Assembly (NCBI RefSeq): GCF_030409055.1
Contig: NZ_CP116619.1
Coordinates: 3,325,628-3,389,627 of the forward strand
Direction of reading: 5' to 3'
Length of the DNA: 64,000 bases
Origin: Trichocoleus desertorum NBK24
GTDB taxonomy: Bacteria > Cyanobacteriota > Cyanobacteriia > FACHB-46
Position 1 is the stretch's first letter. Each line of letters opens with the position of its first letter. The position numbers and the translations under genes are program-made. The notes under the pieces are model-generated. The model was not told the origin of the DNA. It searched no databases and saw only the letters and a list, made by a program, of their open reading frames with translations. Shown in pieces: positions 8,191-15,677 of this stretch.

Positions 8191-8607
8191 AAAACGTTAA
8201 TAGTGCTTGAGTTAATGTGTTGCTGAGCACAATTTTTCTCATTGATACAGATTGCAAATCAGACTCATATGAATCTCAAATTAGTAGTTGAGATTCTCTT
8301 CAAATCGCAAGCTTTGTATACGTTCCGTCTTAAAACTACTTGTGATTCAAGTCAGTCTAAAGACGGAACCTTATTGTGTGCAGCTGATTCAATATTAAGA
8401 AGTTCATTGAACTGTTGTACTGGATACTTCCTCAGATGAAGCTGTCCATTAACCTGAGCAGGTGATGTTGGGAGTGACTTTTGAAAAGAACTGGGCATTC
8501 TGAATAGTAAAGATCCCAACACCTGAAGGCTGATTTCTTAAGAGAAGGAAAATTCTTAAGAAAGTATAAAAAGGTCTAGAATGAGGTGTGGTGATTGGAG
8601 GAAGATC
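8191..8607 (+). other. Structured gene-free gap, possible small RNA or leader
   Basis: No convincing coding frame. It holds several inverted repeats: a perfect 10-bp pair GTTCCGTCTT (8322-8331) and AAGACGGAAC (8360-8369), with a smaller hairpin (ACTTG/CAAGT) in its loop; an 11-bp pair with a bulge, 8460-8473 with 8514-8524; and TTTCTTAAG (8534-8542) with CTTAAGAAA (8555-8563), just before TATAAA and the next gene. The density of hairpins suggests a small RNA or a regulated leader for the DUF1815 gene. Confidence 0.4.
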
Positions 8608-8952
8608 GTGTTTTTAAGACTTGCAGAACAGCACCGTCAATTTGTCCAGGACTTGGTTATGAGCTTACAAGCCCTGGCTACTGTGTTAGAAAATCGAGGG
8701 TATTTAGCTTCTTGCTACACTTGCGGCGGCCAAATGAACAGTGCCTCTTTTATGGTGAGCTTGGGAGACAACCACTTAATCCGGTTTCTAGTCTCTGATT
8801 ACGGGATTACCTGGACTGAGATGCGAGATGACCGCGAATTGATGAAGCTAGAGGGCGCTGAAGCCATTAGTCAGTTGCAAGAGCTAGCAAATTTGGTCAA
8901 GTACCAGATCAAACCCGCAGAATATCGTCCTGCTGTAGCTCACCCAGCTTAA
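8608..8952 (+). CDS. DUF1815 family protein
   Basis: A 114-residue protein starting from the GTG at 8608, which follows GGAGGA with a five-base spacer, by far the best ribosome site here; an ATG at 8581 would add nine poorly conserved residues. The sequence FLRLAEQHRQFVQDLV, a CYTCGG motif and VSDYGITWTEM match what I recall of the cyanobacterial DUF1815 family. The two cysteines of CYTC could bind metal or form a disulphide, but that is a guess. No signal or membrane segment. Function unknown. The upstream gap is rich in hairpins. Confidence 0.85.
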   Translation: MFLRLAEQHRQFVQDLVMSLQALATVLENRGYLASCYTCGGQMNSASFMVSLGDNHLIRFLVSDYGITWTEMRDDRELMKLEGAEAISQLQELANLVKYQIKPAEYRPAVAHPA

Positions 8953-9094
8953 TGCTCCGCGATCGCTCAAACCTAGATTCTGTCAGGAACCTTTAGTCGT
9001 CAGTGAATTGCCACGCCTAATTAGAGGGATAATTCAGAGTGGCTCCTCACTCTAGGGTTAGCCTAGAGGCATGTGAAAAAGGCACTGGCTTGAC

Positions 9095-9970
9095 ATGACA
9101 ATTGGGAATTCTAGTTGGCATCACCGTTTTGTGGAGACAAACCACATCCGATTGCACTGTGTGATGCAAGGAGAAGGAGACCTAGTAGTGTTACTACATG
9201 GTTTTCCTGAATTCTGGTATTCTTGGCGCTACCAAATTCCAGTGTTGGCCCGTCATTTCAAAGTTGTTGTGCCTGACTTGAGAGGCTATAACGATTCGGA
9301 CAAACCAGAGCATGGCTATGACCTAAATACTCTAAGTGCCGATGTCCGGGGTCTGATAGAAGGTCTGGGTTATGCCAAAGCGCATGTAGTGGGCCATGAT
9401 TGGGGCGGCGTAATTGCTTGGCATTTAGCGCAACGATTTCCTCACTATCTCAATCGTTTAGCGATTTTGAACGCTCCGCATCCGCAACGATTTGTTCAAG
9501 AGTTAGCCAGTAATTGGGATCAGATTCGGCGTAGCTGGTATTTTCTCGCGTTTCAGGTACCAGGCTTGCCAGAGTGGCTGATTCAGCAGAATTTGAAAAG
9601 TTTTGTACAAGATTTTTTTCGGGGGCAGGCAATCCGCAAAGGAGCCTTTACGGCTGAAGATGCCCAAATGTATGAAGCGGCATTGAGAAAGCCTGGTGTG
9701 TTGTCGGCTGCTATAAACTACCATCGGCAACTGTTTTCGTTCCAGAACTTGCTGCGCCAGTGGCAGCGATCGCCAGAACCGATTACGGTGCCTACCCTAG
9801 TTCTTTGGGGCGAGGAGGATGCGCTGTTGAGCCCAAAGCTCACCGAAGGACTCGAACAGTTTATGGCAGCACCGTTTAAGCTGAAGTTTGTGCCGCATTG
9901 TGGGCATTGGACTCAGCAAGAAGCGCCCCAAACGGTCAATCGTGAACTGTTAAACTTTCTCCAGCAATAG
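9095..9970 (+). CDS. Alpha/beta hydrolase, epoxide hydrolase-like
   Basis: A 291-residue alpha/beta-hydrolase fold enzyme. The oxyanion-hole motif HGFPEFWYSW is at residues 35-44, the nucleophile is Asp102 in GHDWGG, the acid is probably Asp242 in GEEDAL, and the catalytic histidine is His271 in CGHW. An aspartate nucleophile and the HGFPE motif fit the soluble epoxide hydrolase / haloalkane dehalogenase branch; the substrate cannot be told. No signal peptide. It is a single-gene unit with no linked catabolic genes. Confidence 0.88.
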   Translation: MTIGNSSWHHRFVETNHIRLHCVMQGEGDLVVLLHGFPEFWYSWRYQIPVLARHFKVVVPDLRGYNDSDKPEHGYDLNTLSADVRGLIEGLGYAKAHVVGHDWGGVIAWHLAQRFPHYLNRLAILNAPHPQRFVQELASNWDQIRRSWYFLAFQVPGLPEWLIQQNLKSFVQDFFRGQAIRKGAFTAEDAQMYEAALRKPGVLSAAINYHRQLFSFQNLLRQWQRSPEPITVPTLVLWGEEDALLSPKLTEGLEQFMAAPFKLKFVPHCGHWTQQEAPQTVNRELLNFLQQ

Positions 9971-10466
9971 ACCTCTGGCAGATTGCAGCAGGTTTTGCAA
10001 CTGCCCACTTTCCCCTTATCCGAGAAGGGCACCCACCAGAAGTATCTCTGCCGATGTCAAAAAATCTAAAAAATCTAATTTGCAAAAAGTTCAGCCCTAG
10101 CTCAGCCCTATAAGCCCTGGTTGGGGCTGTGCTTGACCGTAAAAGTGCCCCTGCATAAGTCATCTTTCAGACTTCCAAAACAAAAACTAAGTAATACTGC
10201 GGTTATCTGGTATCTGCAAGCGTTCTACTCTAGAGTCTGAAGTGTGATTCTTAGTAGGGGCTGATTCAGCCGCGAGGACAGTTTTATAAAGCGCATCTCT
10301 GATTCGAAATTTTACTGCTACCAGTATTGGTGTCAAACGGTTAGACGGATCTGATACAACTTTTCAGCCGAGTCGCATTTTGATGGGTCACATTTCGAAT
10401 ACAACACTGCGAGCCTATGAGCTAGCAGGCTACGTTGTGTGCTGTCTAAATTTCCACGGCTAAATT
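9971..10466. other. Gene-free gap of 496 bp
   Basis: I find no plausible gene. The motif AGCCCT recurs three times near 10092-10118, and CAGCCC (10103-10108) can pair with GGGCTG (10124-10129), a possible weak terminator for the hydrolase gene. The right part should hold the promoter of the FHA gene, but I cannot place it. Confidence 0.5.
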
Positions 10467-11282
10467 ATGATTGATCCACGCTCTTGGGCTGCACAATCTT
10501 TAGGAATGATGACTCCCTTTACGGAGGCAGAGGTAGAACAACGCTTGGGCCTGTACCGCGTTTTTCTAAGACTCTATGAGCACCATCGTGACTTGCTTAA
10601 TGAGATTTTAGAGCTAGAGGACTCTGGCAAGAGCTATCCCTACAAAGTAGCATTGCCCTATGTTCAGGGTGTGGTGAGTGAAGAGCGAATTCACTTGTCA
10701 ACTAATTTAATTGAAGGAAGTACTCAAACTTTATTGCAACCTCAGCAAATTTGGGTGTTTGGTCGCGATCGCCAAGCTGCCATTTCAATTCGAGATGAGC
10801 GTTTGTCTCGGCGTCATGCAGCCATTCGATATGTAGCAGGGCAAGGCTTTTATCTTGTTGACCTCGACAGCACGAATGGTTCTTTTATTAATGGTGAGCG
10901 GGTGTGGCGCTGTTCTCTCCTCAAAGAAGGCGATCGCGTCCGTTTGGGCAGTTTGACCTTTACATTCTTTATCTGCCACACATATCAGACAGTAAAAGCT
11001 GTACCGCCCTCAGTCCTAGAGCAGCTGAGTGCAAGCTGTGCCTACGATGGTTCTGACGCTTGTGGGGCAATTGGTACCGAACCAGAAGCAGAAGTTGCCT
11101 CCCATCCGTGGGATAAACCTTTACCCCCGGAAGCGCGTGAAACCTCAGGATTTCTACAATCCCACCTGTCTGAGTACGAGCCGACAAAAATCGATCCAAA
11201 ACCTTTACGGACTCCCCCGCTGTCTTCGAGCCTTTTAGAGCAGTTGCTGAACCAAGAGCAAAAGCTCAGCGACTGTAACTAG
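10467..11282 (+). CDS. FHA-domain protein
   Basis: A 271-residue soluble protein. Residues about 95-170 form a forkhead-associated domain, a phosphothreonine-binding module: the core residues are visible as FGRD (Gly99, Arg100), LSRRHA (Ser114, His117) and DLDSTNGSF (Asn137-Gly138). The first 90 residues are helical, and the last 90 are Pro/Glu/Ser-rich and probably disordered. No kinase or phosphatase gene lies beside it, so the partner is unknown. It converges with the thioredoxin gene 41 bp away. Confidence 0.9.
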   Translation: MIDPRSWAAQSLGMMTPFTEAEVEQRLGLYRVFLRLYEHHRDLLNEILELEDSGKSYPYKVALPYVQGVVSEERIHLSTNLIEGSTQTLLQPQQIWVFGRDRQAAISIRDERLSRRHAAIRYVAGQGFYLVDLDSTNGSFINGERVWRCSLLKEGDRVRLGSLTFTFFICHTYQTVKAVPPSVLEQLSASCAYDGSDACGAIGTEPEAEVASHPWDKPLPPEARETSGFLQSHLSEYEPTKIDPKPLRTPPLSSSLLEQLLNQEQKLSDCN

Positions 11283-11323
11283 AGGCGCAAGAGCAAATCA
11301 GTTTAGGCTTGGACTCTAGCAAT

Positions 11324-11926
11324 TTAGTTCACCACCTGACTGCTATGACTGCGAGGATCATCGTTGGCAGGTTTGGTTGGTTTAACCGCTGTGCTAAAAG
11401 CTGAAACTTGACCCGTCGCTTGGGCATAGGGCAGTGAAGAGCCTGCAACTAACGCTTCTAAGTTGGCTGCCATAATGGTTTTTGGCTGCTCGCCAATCGT
11501 GTTGGCAATGGCTTCGCCTTTCTGATTGAGAAACACGAAATGGGGAATGCCATCGACTCGGTAGTGCAAAACTTCTGGCAACCACTTAGTGTTATCGACA
11601 TTGAGCATGACGAAGTTAATTCGGTCCTGATATTGCTGCTCTAAGGCATCCATTTCTGGTGCCATTGCTTGGCAACTCGTGCACCAATTGGCGTAAAACT
11701 CCATTAGGGTTGGCTTGCCGTTTTGGAGGGCTACTTCTAGTGGGGTTGCTTCTTCAGCCAGAGTGTTGAGCGAGACTGAATTCGTTTGGGTTTGTAGACC
11801 GAAGAACACAGCAACGCTAAGGGCGATCGCTACTAAAACGATGAGTAGGTTCCGCATGCGGGTACCGACTGTGGAGTTCGGCTTTGCTGGGGAAGTACCA
11901 GTTGGATCAGGTAAATTCGCCGCCAT
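11324..11926 (-). CDS. txlA: Membrane-anchored thioredoxin of the TxlA/HCF164 type
   Basis: A 200-residue protein with one N-terminal transmembrane segment (about residues 25-44) and a thioredoxin fold with the active site WCTSC (Cys82, Cys85). The cis-proline appears in DGIPHFVF. In plants HCF164 and in cyanobacteria TxlA are thylakoid-anchored thioredoxins facing the lumen, which receive electrons from CcdA and serve cytochrome b6f assembly. The anchor and length fit that group. The C-terminal 40 residues are polar and probably disordered. No ccdA or ccs gene is nearby. Symbol given by family resemblance. Confidence 0.85.
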   Translation of the reverse strand: MAANLPDPTGTSPAKPNSTVGTRMRNLLIVLVAIALSVAVFFGLQTQTNSVSLNTLAEEATPLEVALQNGKPTLMEFYANWCTSCQAMAPEMDALEQQYQDRINFVMLNVDNTKWLPEVLHYRVDGIPHFVFLNQKGEAIANTIGEQPKTIMAANLEALVAGSSLPYAQATGQVSAFSTAVKPTKPANDDPRSHSSQVVN

Positions 11927-12237
11927 TGCAAGATATTTATAGTTAAGGATTGCGAGATGTTTTTAGTGTAACTGAACTGGGAGAAGCAATTGGGCTACTA
12001 AACTCTGGGCAGGCTTACCGAGCTGCTACCGTAGTAACCCTCGATAGTGAGCAATTGTACGGTCGTCTAGAGAGCGCTAAATTTTGTAACCTAGGTTTAG
12101 GTGTTAAGCGTAGAGATAACTTAACCTTGCTTCCCTAACAAGCCCAACCGCCACGGCTCGATTAAGGGGCATCCTGGAATTGTTACTGCTAATGGTGTCT
12201 TTCAGTTTCAGCCACCGATTGCCCAAGTGAGTTTTTT
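11927..12237. other. Divergent intergenic region, 311 bp
   Basis: Lies between the thioredoxin gene (leftward) and the Roadblock-like gene (rightward), so it should hold both promoters. A 62-codon frame at 11950-12138 starts with TTG and has no ribosome site, so I do not call it. No repeat stands out. Confidence 0.5.
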
Positions 12238-12645
12238 ATGTCTTTCAATTCTGGTTCTGGGGCCAAGCCCCCCTCGCCTGACCAAAATGAACATGCAGCC
12301 TACAGTAATAGCATTGTTGGAGCCGCAATTTTTGATTTGAATGGGCTCCCCAAGGAGTACTTCACCGCCGGCGAGGGCAGCAATATGAGCTGGGTGCAAA
12401 CAATTTTTCAGGCCCTAGGTTTGCGATCGCTCCTCATGTCTTCGCTGCAACTAGAGGGCTTTCATCACGCAGTCATTCAAGGGCCAGACTGTTGTGCTGT
12501 GGTTGTGAAGCAACCAGCTCGCTACATGGCTTTGTTGATCCAGCAAACTGAGCCCACCAGTGTCATGACAGAAGCCTTTGTCCAGTGGGTACAGCGATTT
12601 GAGCCGAGTGTTTTGAAGACCCATCCCCGCTTTCGAGTTGCTTAA
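12238..12645 (+). CDS. Roadblock/LC7-like small protein
   Basis: A 135-residue protein. After a polar N-terminus of about 25 residues comes a single compact domain with the strand-turn IVGAAIFDLNGLPKEYF and later HHAVIQG, CCAVVVKQ and MALLIQQ strands. This alternating pattern resembles Roadblock/LC7 regulators, which in bacteria usually serve small GTPases such as MglA. No such GTPase gene is adjacent. It is a cyanobacterial conserved protein by appearance; the fold assignment is an inference and the function is unknown. Confidence 0.65.
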   Translation: MSFNSGSGAKPPSPDQNEHAAYSNSIVGAAIFDLNGLPKEYFTAGEGSNMSWVQTIFQALGLRSLLMSSLQLEGFHHAVIQGPDCCAVVVKQPARYMALLIQQTEPTSVMTEAFVQWVQRFEPSVLKTHPRFRVA

Positions 12646-12666
12646 AGCGTTAGCAGGTCAATGAGT

Positions 12667-12693
12667 TTAGTGCAGGCTGGTTAGTGCAGGCTG
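12667..12693. repeat. 14-bp tandem duplication in a convergent gap
   Basis: TTAGTGCAGGCTG occurs twice, one extra G making a 14-bp period. It lies between two converging genes. Confidence 0.9.
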
Positions 12694-12753
12694 AAGCAGC
12701 AGGAGTCAAAAGTTAGAGTTTATCTAATTGTCTTGACTTCTGCCTTCTAGCTT

Positions 12754-13077
12754 CTAACTCTCTTCACGAGAATCGCCACTATTGCTGCTACCAGGAGAAG
12801 AGTCGTAAAGCGCATCTAAGTGCTCACGGGCATCTTCCACAGACATAGAACGCATCACCAGTAGAGGCTCGTTGATCACGTTGCCAGCATCATCCAAGAA
12901 CTCTGGATGGGGCACGGGTCGGGGCCGCGAAGTCGCCGCACCATTGCCAGCAGACCATCCGGTGGGGGCATAACTCCGTTGAGATTCCATTCCTAAGGTC
13001 AGCATGTTGCGAATTAGATTCGCGATCGCTAAAAACGCCAGAATGGTAAAAGCAAGAACGTAAAGCAGGTGCAACAT
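12754..13077 (-). CDS. DUF2973 family small membrane protein
   Basis: A 107-residue protein starting MLHLLYVLAFTILAFLAIANLI, one N-terminal transmembrane segment, followed by a Pro/Arg-rich linker and the conserved-looking piece HPEFLDDAGNVINEPLLVMRS. This arrangement fits the cyanobacterial DUF2973 family. The C-terminus is acidic and Ser-rich. A strong ribosome site (GGGAGGA, seven-base spacer) precedes the ATG at 13077. It lies 156 bp downstream of the DUF2605 gene in the same direction, a pairing I recall from other cyanobacteria. Function unknown. Confidence 0.85.
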   Translation of the reverse strand: MLHLLYVLAFTILAFLAIANLIRNMLTLGMESQRSYAPTGWSAGNGAATSRPRPVPHPEFLDDAGNVINEPLLVMRSMSVEDAREHLDALYDSSPGSSNSGDSREES

Positions 13078-13233
13078 AATTTTGTCCTCCCAGCCGAATA
13101 GCTCACCAGCAAGTTCGCAATTGTGCTCGAAATGGAACCAAGCTTAAAACTGGAGCAGGCAGCAACTGGTTCCAGGCAATGCTGAGCTTCATTGCCATAG
13201 TGTCTCAGATTTGTTGTGACTTAATCTACTCTC

Positions 13234-13554
13234 TTAGCTAGCAGAGCGTTCCAGGCGGAAACGAATGGTTGTTTGCCAACATTCAGTGACAAGCTGATGC
13301 CACGGCATCAAGACCGTTGTTTCTACGCCCACCTGCCCACCTGTCGCTTCAAGCAGCATTTGGGTGGTGCGGACTTCCTGTTGCGCCTGTTTAACCCTTA
13401 CAAGCAAGTCAGCTTGCTTTTCTGCGCCTAAGAATCGAATTTCTTCTGTTTCAAGCAAAATGCGCGATCGCTCAAACCAATATTGAAAGTCTTCCAATAG
13501 CGGTTGCAGAACAGTTTTTAATAAATTCGGCTCAGGCAAGTTGGAACTAAACAT
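13234..13554 (-). CDS. DUF2605 family protein
   Basis: A 106-residue helical soluble protein with the pattern NLLKTVLQPLLEDFQYWF and, near the end, LMPWHQLVTECW, which match the DUF2605 family of cyanobacteria. It has no cysteine cluster, signal peptide or membrane segment. The DUF2973 gene follows in the same direction, suggesting a shared transcript. It is divergent from thrS across a 191-bp AT-rich gap. Function unknown. Confidence 0.85.
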   Translation of the reverse strand: MFSSNLPEPNLLKTVLQPLLEDFQYWFERSRILLETEEIRFLGAEKQADLLVRVKQAQQEVRTTQMLLEATGGQVGVETTVLMPWHQLVTECWQTTIRFRLERSAS

Positions 13555-13745
13555 GCATCAAAATGAGTTTCTATCTTACTAATCATAATAATCTTAATTT
13601 CATTTACGTTTTGTAATATTTTCTGGAATTTCTTTTCGCTAACTTAGGGTGACGAGGAGGTAAGGGCGATCGGTAAGATAGAGGCTATAGGGGATGATTT
13701 CCCTCTGATCCCAATCGAACCCTTGCAAGTCAAGATATTTCTCGA

Positions 13746-15584
13746 ATGATTCAGCAGCAGATGCCTTCTTCAGAATCTCCTTCTTCAGGACCAGTCGAAA
13801 AAATAGATTTACCTCGAACCAGCGAATCTGAAGCATTGAAGAAGATTCGTCATACCACGTCCCATGTAATGGCGATGGCGGTGCAGAAGCTGTTTCCCAA
13901 GGCGCAGGTGACGATTGGTCCTTGGATTGATAATGGGTTCTATTACGACTTTGACAGTCCCGAACCTTTTACCGAGAAAGATCTCAAAGCCATCAAAAAA
14001 GAGATGGTGAAAATCATTAATCGCAAATTGCCTGTGGTTCGCGAAGAAGTCAGTCGCGAAGAAGCAGAACGGCGCATCAAAGCCATTAATGAACCCTACA
14101 AATTAGAAATTCTGGAAGGGTTAGAAGAGCCGATTACGATCTACCACTTGGGCGATCATTGGTGGGATTTGTGCGCGGGCCCCCACGTTGACAACACCAG
14201 TGAACTCAAGCCAGACGCGATCGAACTAGAAAGTGTAGCGGGTGCTTACTGGCGCGGCGACGAAACCAAAGCTCAATTGCAACGAATTTATGGCACCGCC
14301 TGGGAGTCTCCAGAGCAGTTGACCGAATACAAGCGTCGCAAAGAAGAAGCTCTTAGACGCGACCACCGCAAACTGGGCAAAGATCTCGGTCTGTTTATCT
14401 TCTCCGATATTGTGGGTCCTGGTTTACCTTTGTGGACTCCCAAGGGCACACTTTTGCGCTTCACCCTAGAAGATTTTCTCAAACAGGAGCAATTAAAGCG
14501 GGGCTATTTGCCTGTTGTCACTCCCCACATTGCCAGAGTTGATTTGTTCAAAACTTCGGGGCACTGGCAGAAGTACAAGGAAGATATGTTCCCCATGATG
14601 GCGGACGATGAGCAAGCGAAAGCTGAAGAACAAGGCTTTGTGCTCAAGCCAATGAACTGTCCCTTCCACATTCAGCTCTATAAGAACGAATTGCGCTCCT
14701 ACCGTACCTTACCGATGCGTTTGGCTGAGTTTGGCACAGTCTACCGCTATGAGCAATCGGGTGAGTTGGGTGGCTTGACTCGTGTGCGTGGCTTCACGGT
14801 AGATGATTCGCACCTGTTCGTCACTCCAGAACAACTGGATGCAGAATTTTTGAGTGTGGTGGATTTAATTCTGTCTGTGTTCAAGAGTTTGAAGCTACAA
14901 AACTTTAAGGCTCGGCTCAGTTTCCGTGACCCCTCATCTGACAAGTACATGGGTTCGGATGAGGTGTGGGATAAAGCCGAAGGCGCGATTCGGCGAGCAG
15001 TCGAAACTCTGGGGATGAACTACTTCGAGGGAATCGGGGAAGCAGCGTTCTACGGACCGAAGCTCGATTTTATTTTTCAAGATGCCCTCGATCGCGAATG
15101 GCAACTCGGAACGGTCCAGGTGGACTACAACTTGCCGGAGCGCTTTGACTTGGAATATGTGGCAGAAGATGGCACTCGTCAGCGTCCGGTGATGATCCAC
15201 CGGGCTCCGTTTGGTTCCTTGGAGCGCTTGATTGGGATTCTGATTGAGGAATACGCTGGGGATTTCCCGTTGTGGTTAGCACCGGAGCAGGTTCGCTTGT
15301 TGCCTGTGAGCCAAGACCAGGTGGAGTTTTCTCAGAATGTGGTGAATCAGATGCGATCGCTCGGTATTCGAGCAGAAGTGGATCTGAGTGGTGAGCGTCT
15401 CGGTAAGCTAATCCGCAATGCTGAGAAGGAGAAAATGCCGGTGATGGCGGTTGTGGGTGCTAAGGAAGTGGAGGCGAATAGTCTTAGTATTCGGACGCGG
15501 GCGAATGGGGAGTTGGGTTCGATCGCGGTGGCTGAGGTTTTGGAGAAGCTGAAGGCTGCTTTGGCGAATCACGATAACTTCTAA
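13746..15584 (+). CDS. thrS: Threonyl-tRNA synthetase
   Basis: Class II synthetase of 612 residues that charges tRNA-Thr. The editing domain is seen in HTTSHVMAMA (zinc/editing His pair) and WWDLCAGPH. The catalytic core has motif 2 around FGTVYRYEQSGELGGLTRVRGF and motif 3 near HRAPFGSLERLIGIL, and a C-terminal anticodon-binding domain follows. The N-terminal TGS domain of the E. coli enzyme is absent, as is usual in cyanobacteria. An ATG at 13761 is an alternative start; the codons after it encode a 15-bp tandem repeat (PSSES-PSSGP). A tRNA-Thr(GGT) gene lies elsewhere in this window at 46001. Confidence 0.97.
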   Translation: MIQQQMPSSESPSSGPVEKIDLPRTSESEALKKIRHTTSHVMAMAVQKLFPKAQVTIGPWIDNGFYYDFDSPEPFTEKDLKAIKKEMVKIINRKLPVVREEVSREEAERRIKAINEPYKLEILEGLEEPITIYHLGDHWWDLCAGPHVDNTSELKPDAIELESVAGAYWRGDETKAQLQRIYGTAWESPEQLTEYKRRKEEALRRDHRKLGKDLGLFIFSDIVGPGLPLWTPKGTLLRFTLEDFLKQEQLKRGYLPVVTPHIARVDLFKTSGHWQKYKEDMFPMMADDEQAKAEEQGFVLKPMNCPFHIQLYKNELRSYRTLPMRLAEFGTVYRYEQSGELGGLTRVRGFTVDDSHLFVTPEQLDAEFLSVVDLILSVFKSLKLQNFKARLSFRDPSSDKYMGSDEVWDKAEGAIRRAVETLGMNYFEGIGEAAFYGPKLDFIFQDALDREWQLGTVQVDYNLPERFDLEYVAEDGTRQRPVMIHRAPFGSLERLIGILIEEYAGDFPLWLAPEQVRLLPVSQDQVEFSQNVVNQMRSLGIRAEVDLSGERLGKLIRNAEKEKMPVMAVVGAKEVEANSLSIRTRANGELGSIAVAEVLEKLKAALANHDNF

Positions 15585-15606
15585 TTTTTGGCAACAGAAC
15601 CAAGAG

Positions 15607-15670
15607 CTTGGGGGCACCTGCCCCCAAACCCCCGCTGGGGGACGCTACCGTCCCTCAGACCCCCTCCAAA
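15607..15670 (+). repeat. Interspersed two-hairpin repeat, copy 2
   Basis: Same element as at 1586-1654, here between the converging thrS and mannosidase genes. Hairpin 1 (TTGGGGGCA / TGCCCCCAA) is perfect. In hairpin 2 the loop is altered (GGGAC, GCTACC, GTCCC) but the stem still pairs. It may act as a shared terminator. Confidence 0.85.
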
Positions 15671-15677
15671 AGTGGTT

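Noticed and set aside
8242-8439. 65-codon frame in the DUF2839-DUF1815 gap
   Set aside because: It cuts through the inverted repeats, starts without a ribosome site and resembles no protein I know.
11950-12138. 62-codon TTG-started frame in the txlA/Roadblock gap
   Set aside because: No ribosome site and no recognisable sequence; the region is expected to contain two promoters.
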